The notes under the pieces were generated by a model, which was given only the letters and a program-made list of their open reading frames with translations, was not told where the DNA came from and ran no database searches. DNA of 64,000 nucleotides, from contig NZ_PJIN01000010.1 in NCBI RefSeq assembly GCF_002929705.1, forward strand, positions 1 to 64,000. Reading direction: 5' to 3'. The position numbers and the translations under genes were made by a program. This stretch comes from Arthrobacter sp. N199823 (GTDB lineage: Bacteria > Actinomycetota > Actinomycetes > Actinomycetales > Micrococcaceae). Below are positions 1 to 7,584 of this stretch, piece after piece (within the stretch, counting starts at the first letter, position 1; every line of letters starts with the position of its first letter).

Positions 1-62
1 GGAACAGCAGAATTACGCTGCTCAATCCGCAACAACTTACGTCCCTCAGGTACCAACGTCAT
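1..62 (-). CDS. lipA: Lipoyl synthase LipA, N-terminal fragment (cut by window edge)
   Basis: The first 20 or so codons read M-T-L-V-P-E-G-R-K-L-L-R-I-E, the usual start of actinobacterial LipA, the radical-SAM enzyme that inserts two sulfurs into protein-bound octanoate. The ATG lies at 62-60 and overlaps the lipB stop codon in an ATGA (4-nt overlap), so it is translationally coupled to lipB. The catalytic cysteine motifs lie outside the window. The call rests on the N-terminal sequence plus the lipB-lipA order, which is standard in this phylum. Confidence 0.8.
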   Translation of the reverse strand, partial: MTLVPEGRKLLRIEQRNSAV

Positions 63-775
63 GAAAGTCCTCCTTCTGAGCTGACCGAGGAACGTGCGTC
101 GGCGGGTGAATCATCGTGGGGCGCAATTTGGGTGATGAGGGGTGCCAGGAAGCGGTCCGTGGCAACCTTCAAGAACGGAAGCAGATCGCTAGGCGTAATG
201 TCCTGCCCTGTCTCTGCCTGCATGGTGGTGGTACCAGCATCGGCAATGCCGCAGGCGATGATCTGGTTGTACGGGGCTAGGGAGTTGTTGGCGTTGATGG
301 CGATGCCGTGCATGGTGACACCGTCATGGACGCGAATGCCGATTGCGGCAATTTTGCGCGTTGGTCCCTTGTCATCGGCGAGAATCCAGATGCCAGCACG
401 GCCCTCGACGCGAACGCCGTCGAGCTTGAAATGAGCCAGAACTTCGATGATGATGTCCTCGAGGGCGGAAACATACGCGCGGATGCTGTGGGCGTCGGCC
501 AGGTGCACGATCGGGTACATGACAAGCTGGCCCGGGCCGTGCCAGGTGAGCTTGCCGCCGCGGTCCACGTTGATGACAGGCGTTCCATCAAAGGGGCGCT
601 CATGGTCTTCAGTCCGCTTTCCGGCCGTATATACAGCCGCATGCTCTAGCAATAGCGCGGTGTTCGCTGTACTGCCAGCGACGACGCCGGCATGGACGTT
701 GCGCTGCAGATCCCACGCAGCGGCATAGTCAACGAAATGTGGGGCTAATCCAACTTCTGTGAACTCAACACTCAT
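59..775 (-). CDS. lipB: Octanoyl-[ACP]:protein N-octanoyltransferase LipB
   Basis: LipB moves octanoate from acyl-carrier protein to lipoyl-domain lysines, the first step of lipoate synthesis on 2-oxoacid dehydrogenases. Visible family motifs are RGGKLTWHGPGQL, an RxxxGIWI segment, the KIAAIG lysine, TMHGIAIN and the catalytic cysteine in ACGIADAGTTT. An in-frame start exists at 829, but the ATG at 775 is preferred: family similarity begins there, and a TACAGT box lies exactly 7 nt upstream with no Shine-Dalgarno sequence, as in a leaderless transcript. The product is 238 aa, a normal length. It is coupled to lipA by a 4-nt overlap. Its substrates SucB and its partner Lpd are encoded nearby on the same strand. 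Confidence 0.93.
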   Translation of the reverse strand: MSVEFTEVGLAPHFVDYAAAWDLQRNVHAGVVAGSTANTALLLEHAAVYTAGKRTEDHERPFDGTPVINVDRGGKLTWHGPGQLVMYPIVHLADAHSIRAYVSALEDIIIEVLAHFKLDGVRVEGRAGIWILADDKGPTRKIAAIGIRVHDGVTMHGIAINANNSLAPYNQIIACGIADAGTTTMQAETGQDITPSDLLPFLKVATDRFLAPLITQIAPHDDSPADARSSVSSEGGLS

Positions 776-782
776 AGAGGAC

Positions 783-788
783 ACTGTA
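783..788 (-). promoter_or_regulatory. -10 box of lipB (leaderless type)
   Basis: TACAGT on the minus strand, 7 nt before the ATG at 775. There is no ribosome-binding site between them. The same hexamer and a near-identical spacing occur before the genes at 36618 and 60736. Confidence 0.5.
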
Positions 789-839
789 GAGGACGAAGCA
801 TGTTCGCCTAAATCCGAATTGCACATCACCCACGTCGCC

Positions 840-848
840 TGTGGATAA
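840..848 (-). promoter_or_regulatory. Perfect DnaA-box 9-mer
   Basis: TTATCCACA on the minus strand, in the divergent spacer between lipB and the kinase-like gene. It matches the strong bacterial DnaA-box consensus. A second perfect copy is at 11763-11771. Function here is unproven. Confidence 0.35.
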
Positions 849-887
849 CTTTGAGCAGGAATTCCAAAAGCGGACTACTACTTATAT

Positions 888-2822
888 ATGGACGTCTTTG
901 GCAATTCATTTGGCAGCTCACTTGGTAGCCCGGCTAGCAAATCAGCACTTCTGCACTGGCCCCCGCGCATCTCCGGCTTTGATCCCGTACGCAGTTTAGG
1001 TGGCGGATCGCAGGGACAAGTGTGGCTCATGACCCCGCATGATGGATCGGGCGCTGTGGCGGCCAAGTTTTTGACGCCGGAGACTGTCTCTGAAGGTGGT
1101 GTTCGGGTCGGCGACCCGTCACGTCATAATGAGAGTCAAATCACGCAAGAATGGCAGCTCATTACGCAGTTCCGGCACGAACACCTCATCCCTGTTCAAC
1201 GGCTCATGGTGGATGATCGCGGGGAGCTGGTCCTCATTATGGAGTTCGCAGCGGGCGGTTCCTTGGGCCAAATTGTGCGTGCACGCGGGCCCTTGTCTGT
1301 GGGTGAAGTCGTCACTATTTTGACGCCGATCGGGCAGCTGTTGGCGTTCCTGCATGGGCGAGGTGCTGTTCACGGGGATGTCTCTAGCGGCAATGTCCTG
1401 ATTAGTGCCAGCGGCAAGCCCTTCCTGGCCGACTTCGGCTGCAGCCGATTGCTGGGACAGGCGCCGGGGGAGCTAGCTGGCACGCCGGGCTTCTACTGTC
1501 CCTCGGATAGGCGGCGTGATGACTCATCTGATGTCTATGCACTAGCGGCGGTAGGGTGGTTCGCCCTGACGGGACAACCCCCTCCAATCACCCGCGAGCG
1601 TCCGCCACTGGCCAGCCTTATTGCTGATATTCCCCGTGAGCTGGTGGCAGCACTAGAAGCCGGTCTGCAGGAGGATCCCTTGCAGCGACCCGCCGCAGCT
1701 GCCTTGGCCCAAGCCGTGTTTCGCAGTGCTCGGGCCGAATCGATCATCCTGGCGAACGCGGTGCATCCCAGCGTCCTCCCTGAATTGCCCACCAGGCGCG
1801 GTGTGCAGCGCAAGCAGAAGGTTCGCAGCGGGAATCGGAGCGGGAATCGGAGCGGGAATGGGCGCGGGAATGGGCGCGGGAACTGGCGCAGATTCGTGGG
1901 CCGAAAAGGTGGCGTTGATGCCGATGGCATACCCATGAAACGGCTTGGTTGGTTTGGCCGGAGGAGAAAGGTCAAGGGTCTGGCGCCGTTGTGGGGGAGT
2001 GAGGACAGTCCTCGTAGCGCAGGAAGGCACTCCGGCAGACGCTCGGCCCGGCGTTCTGAACCAGTCGCCGCTGATCGGGCAGCGCAACGGCCGGGCCTCA
2101 ATACGGCCGAGAGGCCAAATGTCGGGATCCCAGGTTCGTCCAGCAGAGTCCATGGACGGGCAGTTGCCTGGATTATTGGGATTCTGGGGTTGGGGGCTGC
2201 CGTGCTGGGAATTTCCGTGGCCACCGGTGGCTGGTCTGGAACCGGAGACCATGAGAGCGCTTCCCCGCCGGGTCCGGGCAGTTCAGAGTCCCTGACTCAA
2301 ACAACACCGCTACCACCCGCCTGGGCATCGGCACTCCCACCAAAGATCCAACGAGGGCTCATGGCGACATCGCCGCAGGAGGCCCTCGGCGCGCTTGCCT
2401 GGACCCGGTCTTTTGCGCTTTCGAATAATGATCAGGAGCTACTGAACCACATCAACGCCGAAGGGTCTCCGGCTTTAGCGGCAGACACTGCCATCGTCAC
2501 CGCGTTGGACGCTGCCGGTCATGGTTTTACGGGGCTGGAGTTCACAGTAGAAAAAGTGCACGGCAATCAGTCCGGGACTCCGGTCTCCGGGGGCGATGCG
2601 GAAGGAAACGGCTCCACCACAGTGCAAGCTACCGTCATCACCAGCCCCTTCGCCGAGCAGGACGCCAATGGGGTGGTGGTGCACAACCATCCTGCGCAAC
2701 AGCGGCAAGATCTGAGATTCGTCCTTGTCACAACGGATTCCCGATGGACCATTCAGCAAATCCTAGAAGCCGAGCCCGTGCCGGATGCGAAGAATCCGGA
2801 AAAGCCCGGGGCACAAAAATAG
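888..2822 (+). CDS. Membrane-anchored Ser/Thr protein kinase-like protein
   Basis: A Hanks-type kinase fold fills roughly residues 30-280. There is a glycine loop (GGGSQGQV, 38-45), an AAK lysine (K60), a likely helix-C Glu (E88), the catalytic loop HGDVSSGN (H162, D164, N169) and DFG at 182-184. The usual HRD is HGD and the APE motif is replaced by CPSD, but the lysine, both aspartates and the Asn remain, so activity is possible. A Gly/Asn/Arg repeat (about 313-333) and a basic, Ser/Arg-rich linker follow, then one membrane helix (about 425-447) and an outside domain of about 190 residues that I do not recognise. The likely topology is cytoplasmic kinase, extracellular sensor. It is transcribed divergently from lipB and ends in a hairpin that includes the stop codon. 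Confidence 0.8.
   Translation: MDVFGNSFGSSLGSPASKSALLHWPPRISGFDPVRSLGGGSQGQVWLMTPHDGSGAVAAKFLTPETVSEGGVRVGDPSRHNESQITQEWQLITQFRHEHLIPVQRLMVDDRGELVLIMEFAAGGSLGQIVRARGPLSVGEVVTILTPIGQLLAFLHGRGAVHGDVSSGNVLISASGKPFLADFGCSRLLGQAPGELAGTPGFYCPSDRRRDDSSDVYALAAVGWFALTGQPPPITRERPPLASLIADIPRELVAALEAGLQEDPLQRPAAAALAQAVFRSARAESIILANAVHPSVLPELPTRRGVQRKQKVRSGNRSGNRSGNGRGNGRGNWRRFVGRKGGVDADGIPMKRLGWFGRRRKVKGLAPLWGSEDSPRSAGRHSGRRSARRSEPVAADRAAQRPGLNTAERPNVGIPGSSSRVHGRAVAWIIGILGLGAAVLGISVATGGWSGTGDHESASPPGPGSSESLTQTTPLPPAWASALPPKIQRGLMATSPQEALGALAWTRSFALSNNDQELLNHINAEGSPALAADTAIVTALDAAGHGFTGLEFTVEKVHGNQSGTPVSGGDAEGNGSTTVQATVITSPFAEQDANGVVVHNHPAQQRQDLRFVLVTTDSRWTIQQILEAEPVPDAKNPEKPGAQK
1824..1889 (+). repeat. 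12-bp tandem repeat inside the kinase gene
   Basis: Five consecutive 12-bp units of the type CGGAGCGGGAAT, drifting to GGGCGCGGGAAT. They encode a Gly-Asn-Arg-Ser type run in the linker between the kinase domain and the membrane helix. The unit is a multiple of three, so copy-number change would not break the frame. Confidence 0.85.
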
Positions 2823-2850
2823 GTGGCAGCTGCAAGTGCAACTGCCACCT
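2821..2850 (+). terminator. Hairpin at the end of the kinase gene
   Basis: 9-bp perfect stem AGGTGGCAG / CTGCCACCT that begins inside the TAG stop codon, loop 12 nt. No U-tract follows, so it is probably an unusual or bidirectional terminator between the convergent kinase and osmC genes. Confidence 0.55.
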
Positions 2851-2892
2851 ATTCAAGCGTTAGCGGGTGGTTGGACCCACGCCCTCGAGGGA

Positions 2893-2928
2893 CCCCATTA
2901 CCTGGTCGCTAGCGACCAGGTAATGGGG
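2893..2928. repeat. 36-bp perfect palindrome
   Basis: An uninterrupted 36-bp palindrome centred on GCTAGC; each arm reads CCCCATTACCTGGTCGCT. It lies 12 bp beyond the osmC stop codon, between convergent genes. It can fold into a hairpin with a minimal loop and may terminate osmC, or it could be a dimeric protein-binding site or a mobile palindrome. Confidence 0.8.
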
Positions 2929-2940
2929 AGGAGTTGGGGA

Positions 2941-3369
2941 CTACGCCTCCAGCGTTGCCTCGAGCGTGATCTCGACGCCGGCCAGTGCGGCTGACACGGG
3001 GCAGCCGGCCTTGGCGCCGTTGGCGATCTTCTCGAAGTCTTCCTGGCTGATGCCCGGGATCTTCGTTGCCAGCGTCAGGTGGCTGCCGGTGATGCCGGTG
3101 CCGGGAACGAACGTGACGGCTGCGCTGGTGTTGACGTAGTCAGCAGCGAAGCCGGCGCCGGCCAGCTCGTGCGAGAAGGCCATGGCGAAGCACGAGGAGT
3201 GTGCTGCGGCGATGAGTTCTTCGGGGCTGGTCTTACCTTCGGAAGCCTCGGTGCGAGCCTTCCACGTGATGTCAAAGCCGCCCAGTTCTGAGCTGTCCAA
3301 GGTGACCTGACCTGCGCCTGTGGGAAGGTCTCCGACCCAGCCTGCATGGGCGTTACGAGTTGTTGCCAT
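2941..3369 (-). CDS. OsmC/Ohr family peroxiredoxin
   Basis: A 142-aa thiol peroxidase of the OsmC family, which detoxifies organic hydroperoxides in the cytoplasm using two cysteines. Both are visible: AHSSCFAMAF near residue 57 and AGCPVSAAL near residue 122. The PEELIAAAHSSC motif is typical. The ATG at 3369 is chosen over a GTG at 3375 because AAGGAG lies 6 nt before the ATG and would overlap the GTG. It is a single-gene unit with its own upstream spacer. Within the family it is closer to OsmC than to Ohr, since the sequence around the first Cys is SSCFAMAF. Confidence 0.88.
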   Translation of the reverse strand: MATTRNAHAGWVGDLPTGAGQVTLDSSELGGFDITWKARTEASEGKTSPEELIAAAHSSCFAMAFSHELAGAGFAADYVNTSAAVTFVPGTGITGSHLTLATKIPGISQEDFEKIANGAKAGCPVSAALAGVEITLEATLEA

Positions 3370-3506
3370 GTTCACTCCTTGTGAAGAATTGAAAAAATGT
3401 AGATGCCACGAGTTTCCGTGGCATACATCTCCACCCTATGCGGTCGCAGCACCTAGTGGGGACCCGTACGGTGAGAAGAATTCGTGCCTTGACTTTTAAC
3501 GAACAT

Positions 3507-3561
3507 GAGCCCGCGGTCTTGGCGGCTTAGAAGTAATCTAAGCCGCCACGACCGCGGGCTC
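3507..3561 (-). terminator. Two-part stem-loop downstream of the small membrane protein gene
   Basis: Outer 12-bp stem (3507-3518 with 3550-3561) and inner 10-bp stem (3521-3530 with 3538-3547), separated by a small internal loop, with a 7-nt loop AAGTAAT. It lies 16 bp past the stop of the gene at 3577-3930. Confidence 0.6.
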
Positions 3562-3576
3562 GTGAAGGACGCTGAG

Positions 3577-3930
3577 TTATGCGACCCAGAAAACCGCAAC
3601 GGCAACGTTGATGAACGCCATGCCACCGACGGCGTGGGCGATACCCTTTGAAACGTCCTGGTTGTTCTTGACCTTGCGGCGGCCAATGAAGGCCGCCACG
3701 GCAATGACCAAGGCGATCAGCAGCTTGACGCCGATTTTCATGTGGTTGACGTCGCCATCGCCCATCTCGGCCAGACCAACCAGCAGCAGGCCGGTGACGA
3801 GCTGAACGATCGCACCGATCCACTGCCACTGGCTAACTGTGGGCGTCTTGAAGGCAGCGAGCCAGCCGCCCACAATCGCGGCAGCACCAAGAATATGCAA
3901 GAACACGAGCACTAAATGTAAGAAGTCCAT
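3577..3930 (-). CDS. Small integral membrane protein, function unknown
   Basis: A 117-aa protein almost wholly made of four hydrophobic helices (roughly 1-25, 36-55, 65-85 and 98-116) with short loops. No catalytic motif is seen; HMKIGVKLL and the histidines at 5 and 12 are notable, but a heme-binding role would be guesswork. Small four-helix proteins of this kind are common hypothetical membrane proteins in Arthrobacter. The ATG at 3930 has no Shine-Dalgarno sequence but has a TAAGCT box 6 nt upstream, suggesting a leaderless mRNA. It is monocistronic, bracketed by hairpins. Confidence 0.75.
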   Translation of the reverse strand: MDFLHLVLVFLHILGAAAIVGGWLAAFKTPTVSQWQWIGAIVQLVTGLLLVGLAEMGDGDVNHMKIGVKLLIALVIAVAAFIGRRKVKNNQDVSKGIAHAVGGMAFINVAVAVFWVA

Positions 3931-3936
3931 GACCCA

Positions 3937-3942
3937 AGCTTA
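3937..3942 (-). promoter_or_regulatory. -10 box of the membrane protein gene (leaderless type)
   Basis: TAAGCT on the minus strand, 6 nt before the ATG at 3930. An 11-bp palindrome GACACAGTGTC lies just upstream at 3954-3964 and could be an operator. Confidence 0.35.
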
Positions 3943-4020
3943 GGTAACTTACTGACACAGTGTCTATCAAGGGCCGCCTAATGTGGCGAAGCCGACACGT
4001 GAGCTCTTGATGACATAACA

Positions 4021-4062
4021 ACGGCGGCCGGCAACTTGAAAATTCAAGTCACCGGCCGCCGT
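4021..4062 (-). terminator. Stem-loop downstream of sucB
   Basis: 11-bp stem ACGGCGGCCGG / CCGGCCGCCGT with an inner ACTTGAA/TTCAAGT stem. It lies 24 bp past the sucB stop codon and has no U-tract. Confidence 0.65.
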
Positions 4063-4085
4063 CGAACATTCACTGCAAGTGCGTA

Positions 4086-5819
4086 TTACAGGCCCAAGTC
4101 AGCCTCAAACGCGCCATCTTCCAGGCGAGCCTTCAAGGTCTGCAGGAAGCGGCCAGCGTCCGCGCCGTCCACCAGGCGGTGATCGTACGTCAGGCACAGG
4201 TACATCATGTGACGGATGGCGATGGTGTCATCGCCGTCAGCGTCAGCAACAACCACTGCGCGCTTGACGATCGCGCCGGTGCCGAGGATGGCAACGTTGG
4301 GCTGGTTGATGATGGGGGTGTCGAACAGTGCGCCAACGGAGCCGATGTTCGTGATGGAGAACGTGCCGCCGGACAGCTCGTCCGGACCGATCTTGCCGCT
4401 GCGGGTGCGTGAGGCAACATCGGCGATCTTGCCGGCTAGGCCAGCAAGGTTCAGATCGCCTGCGTTGGAGATGACAGGAACCAGCAGGCCCTTGTCGGTA
4501 TCCACAGCAATCGCGAGGTGCTCGGCGTTGTGGTACGTGATCTGCTGAGTTTCCTCGTTGTATTCACCATTGACCGAGGGGTGCACCTTGAGTGCTTCGG
4601 TGACAGCCTTGGCAATGAACGGCAGGTAGGTCAACTTGGTGCCGTTGGTGGCCTGGAACTGGTTCTTGGCCTGGGTGCGCAGCTTGACGATGCGCGTCAT
4701 GTCGATCTCGTGCACCTGCGTGAGCTGCGTGGAAGCTTCCAGCGACTCGCGCATGCGGCGAGCGATGACCTGGCGTATGCGAGGTGCCTTGACAGTGGTG
4801 CCGCGCAATGAAGACGGTACGACGGCGGCAGCAGCCTTGGCTGCGGGAGCGGCGGATGCGCTCGGGGCCGGGGCTGCTGCGGCCTTGGCGGCTTCTGCGG
4901 CAGCGACGACATCTTCCTTGCGGATGCGTCCGCCAACGCCGGTGCCGGTGACGGTGGCGATGTCAACGTTGTGAGTCTTGGCCAGCTTGCGAACCAAGGG
5001 CGTCACATAGTTGGACTCTGATCCAGCCGCGGCGGGGGCTGCTGCGGGAGCAGCCGGGGCAGCAGCAGGGGCCGCAGGCGCAGCAGCGGGAGTGGCAACA
5101 GGTGCTGCAGGCGCAGCAGCCGGAGCTGCAACAGGTGCGGCAACCGGAGCCGGAGCTGCAACAGGTGCCGGGGCAGCAGCCGGTGCGGGGGCTGCCGGAG
5201 CAGTTGCACCAGCGGCGCCGATCAGTGCCAGAACGCCACCAACTTCAGCGGTCTCGTCCTCAGGAACGCGGATCTCCAGCAAGACGCCAGCCACGGGGGA
5301 GGGGATCTCGGTGTCAACCTTGTCGGTGGATACTTCCAGCAAAGGCTCGTCGACCTCGATGGAGTCGCCAACAGCCTTGAGCCAGCGGGTGACGGTACCT
5401 TCGGTCACGGACTCGCCCAATGCAGGCAGAACCAGTTCGTGGGCATCGCCAGCAGGAGCTTGCGCAGCAGGGGCCTCGGCCGGAGCGGCCGGAGCTTCAG
5501 CGGCAGGTGCCTCGACCGGAGCGGCCGGAGCTTCAACGGGAGCCGGAGCTTCAGCTGCGGGAGCCTCGGCTGGAGCGGCTGCGCCGGTGCCTATGCGGCA
5601 CAACGGAGCGCCAACTTCGGCAGTCTCATCTTCGGGTACCAGAATTTCTTCCAGGATGCCGGCGAAGGGCGACGGGATCTCGGTGTCAACCTTGTCGGTG
5701 GAAACCTCCAGTAGGGGCTCGTCAACTTCGACGCGGTCCCCGACCTGCTTGAGCCATCGTGTGACGGTTCCTTCGGTGACGCTTTCACCCAAGGCTGGCA
5801 AGTTCACGGATTCAGACAT
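4086..5819 (-). CDS. sucB: Dihydrolipoamide acyl/succinyltransferase (E2) with two lipoyl domains
   Basis: This is the core acyltransferase of a 2-oxoacid dehydrogenase complex. Order of parts: lipoyl domain 1 (1-77, lipoyl lysine K43 in STDKVD), Ala/Pro-rich linker (about 80-126), lipoyl domain 2 (127-202, K167), a second Ala/Pro linker (about 204-265), the E1/E3-binding domain (271-306, ending GRIRKEDV) and the catalytic domain ending in [13 protein letters not shown] (H547, D551). In actinobacteria such SucB-named E2 proteins can serve pyruvate as well as 2-oxoglutarate dehydrogenase, so substrate is not settled. 577 aa is normal for a two-lipoyl form. A purine-rich RBS (GAAGGAGA) precedes the ATG. 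It lies downstream of lpdA, with a hairpin between. Confidence 0.92.
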   Translation of the reverse strand: MSESVNLPALGESVTEGTVTRWLKQVGDRVEVDEPLLEVSTDKVDTEIPSPFAGILEEILVPEDETAEVGAPLCRIGTGAAAPAEAPAAEAPAPVEAPAAPVEAPAAEAPAAPAEAPAAQAPAGDAHELVLPALGESVTEGTVTRWLKAVGDSIEVDEPLLEVSTDKVDTEIPSPVAGVLLEIRVPEDETAEVGGVLALIGAAGATAPAAPAPAAAPAPVAAPAPVAAPVAAPAAAPAAPVATPAAAPAAPAAAPAAPAAAPAAAGSESNYVTPLVRKLAKTHNVDIATVTGTGVGGRIRKEDVVAAAEAAKAAAAPAPSASAAPAAKAAAAVVPSSLRGTTVKAPRIRQVIARRMRESLEASTQLTQVHEIDMTRIVKLRTQAKNQFQATNGTKLTYLPFIAKAVTEALKVHPSVNGEYNEETQQITYHNAEHLAIAVDTDKGLLVPVISNAGDLNLAGLAGKIADVASRTRSGKIGPDELSGGTFSITNIGSVGALFDTPIINQPNVAILGTGAIVKRAVVVADADGDDTIAIRHMMYLCLTYDHRLVDGADAGRFLQTLKARLEDGAFEADLGL

Positions 5820-5920
5820 TTCGTCCCCGTTCTCCTTCTTATGCGCTGCATTTACTGGTGCTGCCCACTGGGGGCATACACAGCAAAAAAGTTTATGAAT
5901 TCTAAAAGTGTTTTTAGCTT

Positions 5921-5950
5921 AGTGCACCCGGCGCGAACGCCGGGTGCACT
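5921..5950 (-). terminator. Stem-loop between lpdA and sucB
   Basis: 13-bp perfect stem AGTGCACCCGGCG / CGCCGGGTGCACT, 4-nt loop, 10 bp past the lpdA stop codon. The T-rich flank (ATTTTTC) is on the plus-strand side. It probably separates lpdA and sucB transcripts or attenuates read-through. Confidence 0.65.
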
Positions 5951-5960
5951 ATTTTTCTTG

Positions 5961-7343
5961 CTAGCCGTGGAGCGGGCGTCCGGCCAAAGCCATGGCCGCT
6001 TCTCCCAAAGCTTCGTTCTGTGTGGGGTGTGCGTGCATCAGAGCAGCAACATCCTCAGGGTAGGCTTCCCAGTTCACGATGAGCTGGGCTTCACCAATCT
6101 GCTCACCGATGTGGCTGCCGATCATGTGAACACCCACCACGGGGCCATCCTTTTCACGGACGAACTTGATGATGCCGCCGGTGCCTAGGATGGCGCTCTT
6201 GCCGTTCCCCGCCAAGTTGTACTCGATGGTTTCGACGTTCTCGCCACCAAATTTTTCTTTGGCCTGCTTCTCGTTCAAACCCACCGACGCGATCTCCGGA
6301 TCACAGTAGGTGACCTTGGGAATGTTGATGTCTTCGACGATAACCGGGTTCATGCCGGCGATTTCTTCAGCAACAAAGACGCCTTGCTGGAAGCCGCGGT
6401 GAGCCAGCTGAATGCCGGGGACGATGTCGCCCACTGCGTAGATGTTGCCAACGCCGGTGTGCAGGCGTTCGTTGGTGATGACGAAGCCGCGATCGATCGT
6501 GACGCCAGCTTCTTCAAAGCCCATGCCAGCGGTGGACGGGCCACGGCCAACAGCGACGAGCATCAGATCGGCTTCGAACGTCTTGCCATCAACCAAAGTG
6601 GCCTTGACGCCGTCGTTATTCTGCTCGACGCCTTGGAAGAAGGTGCCGGTGTTGAACTTGATGCCACGCTTGCGGAAGGTGCGCTCAAGAACCTTGATGA
6701 TGGATGCGTCTTCGTTGGGGACCAGTGAGGCCATGCCTTCGATGATGGTGACCTCTACGCCGAATGACTTCCAGACGGAAGCAAATTCGACGCCGATGAC
6801 CCCGCCGCCGAGCACAATGGCGCTCTTGGGTAGTTCCGTCATGCCGAGGGCCTCGTCGGAGGTGATGACCTTGCCCCCAATTTCCAGGCCGGGCAGGCTG
6901 CGGGAGTATGAACCGGTGGCCAGAACAATGTTCTTGCCGGTGTAGTTCACACCGTTCACCGTGATGGTATTGGCTGCGGTCAGGCGGCCTTCACCCTCGA
7001 TGACAGTGACGCCCTTGCCCTTGATGAGACCCTGCAAACCCTTGTACTTGCCGGCAATGATGCCGTCCTTGTACTTGTTCACTCCTACCAGGTCGATGCC
7101 GTTGAGCTGGCTGTTGACGCCAATGGAGGCGCCTTCACGTGCGTGATCAGCTACCTCTGCTGCGTGCAGCAGAGCCTTGGTGGGGATACAGCCGTTGTGC
7201 AGGCACGTGCCGCCCAACTTGCCCTTCTCCACCAGACCAACGGTCATGCCCAATTGGACTGCACGGAGTGCAGTTGCGTAACCGCCGCTGCCACCGCCGA
7301 GAACCAAAATATCGAATTCTTGCCCAGCTGCCTGTTCGGCCAC
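5961..7343 (-). CDS. lpdA: Dihydrolipoyl dehydrogenase (E3)
   Basis: A 460-aa flavoprotein that reoxidises dihydrolipoamide on E2 with NAD+. It has an N-terminal FAD-binding GGGSGGY, the redox disulfide GGTCLHNGCIPTKALL (C47, C52), the second dinucleotide site (GGGVIGVEFASVW), the FAD motif YAVGDIVPG and the C-terminal active-site HAHPTQNE (H439, E444). The start is GTG at 7343 with GAGGGAG upstream. It sits between pepA and sucB, as in other actinobacteria, so it is the E3 shared by the 2-oxoacid dehydrogenases. Confidence 0.95.
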   Translation of the reverse strand: MAEQAAGQEFDILVLGGGSGGYATALRAVQLGMTVGLVEKGKLGGTCLHNGCIPTKALLHAAEVADHAREGASIGVNSQLNGIDLVGVNKYKDGIIAGKYKGLQGLIKGKGVTVIEGEGRLTAANTITVNGVNYTGKNIVLATGSYSRSLPGLEIGGKVITSDEALGMTELPKSAIVLGGGVIGVEFASVWKSFGVEVTIIEGMASLVPNEDASIIKVLERTFRKRGIKFNTGTFFQGVEQNNDGVKATLVDGKTFEADLMLVAVGRGPSTAGMGFEEAGVTIDRGFVITNERLHTGVGNIYAVGDIVPGIQLAHRGFQQGVFVAEEIAGMNPVIVEDINIPKVTYCDPEIASVGLNEKQAKEKFGGENVETIEYNLAGNGKSAILGTGGIIKFVREKDGPVVGVHMIGSHIGEQIGEAQLIVNWEAYPEDVAALMHAHPTQNEALGEAAMALAGRPLHG

Positions 7344-7500
7344 TTAGACGCTCCCTCGCGTTCGGGTGACGCGCACGCTTTGGCGCGTCATCTCATCATT
7401 TTTTGAAAGAAGCCTGAGAGTTCTGTGAGAACTTCCAAACTTCTTCGAAGTCAAAGATAAATACTTTCAGGATTTACCTTACGTCAGTTGTGCCATAGTG

Positions 7501-7560
7501 CACCGTCACAGCAGTCACACTCTGGCGAATGTGGTGATACTCACTTCCGCTGTGACGGTG
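7501..7560 (-). terminator. Long inverted repeat downstream of pepA
   Basis: 12-bp perfect arms CACCGTCACAGC (7501-7512) and GCTGTGACGGTG (7549-7560), 36-nt loop, starting 24 bp past the pepA stop codon. The rest of the 241-bp spacer up to lpdA holds the lpdA promoter region; no gene is visible. Confidence 0.5.
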
Positions 7561-7584
7561 ACACGTTGACACATTGGGGCAGCC

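Noticed and set aside
5011..5898. A 295-aa open frame antisense to sucB, Ala/Gly/Ser rich
   Set aside because: It mirrors the Ala/Pro-rich linkers and lipoyl domains of SucB, has no ribosome-binding site and no family likeness. GC-rich repeats keep the opposite strand open.
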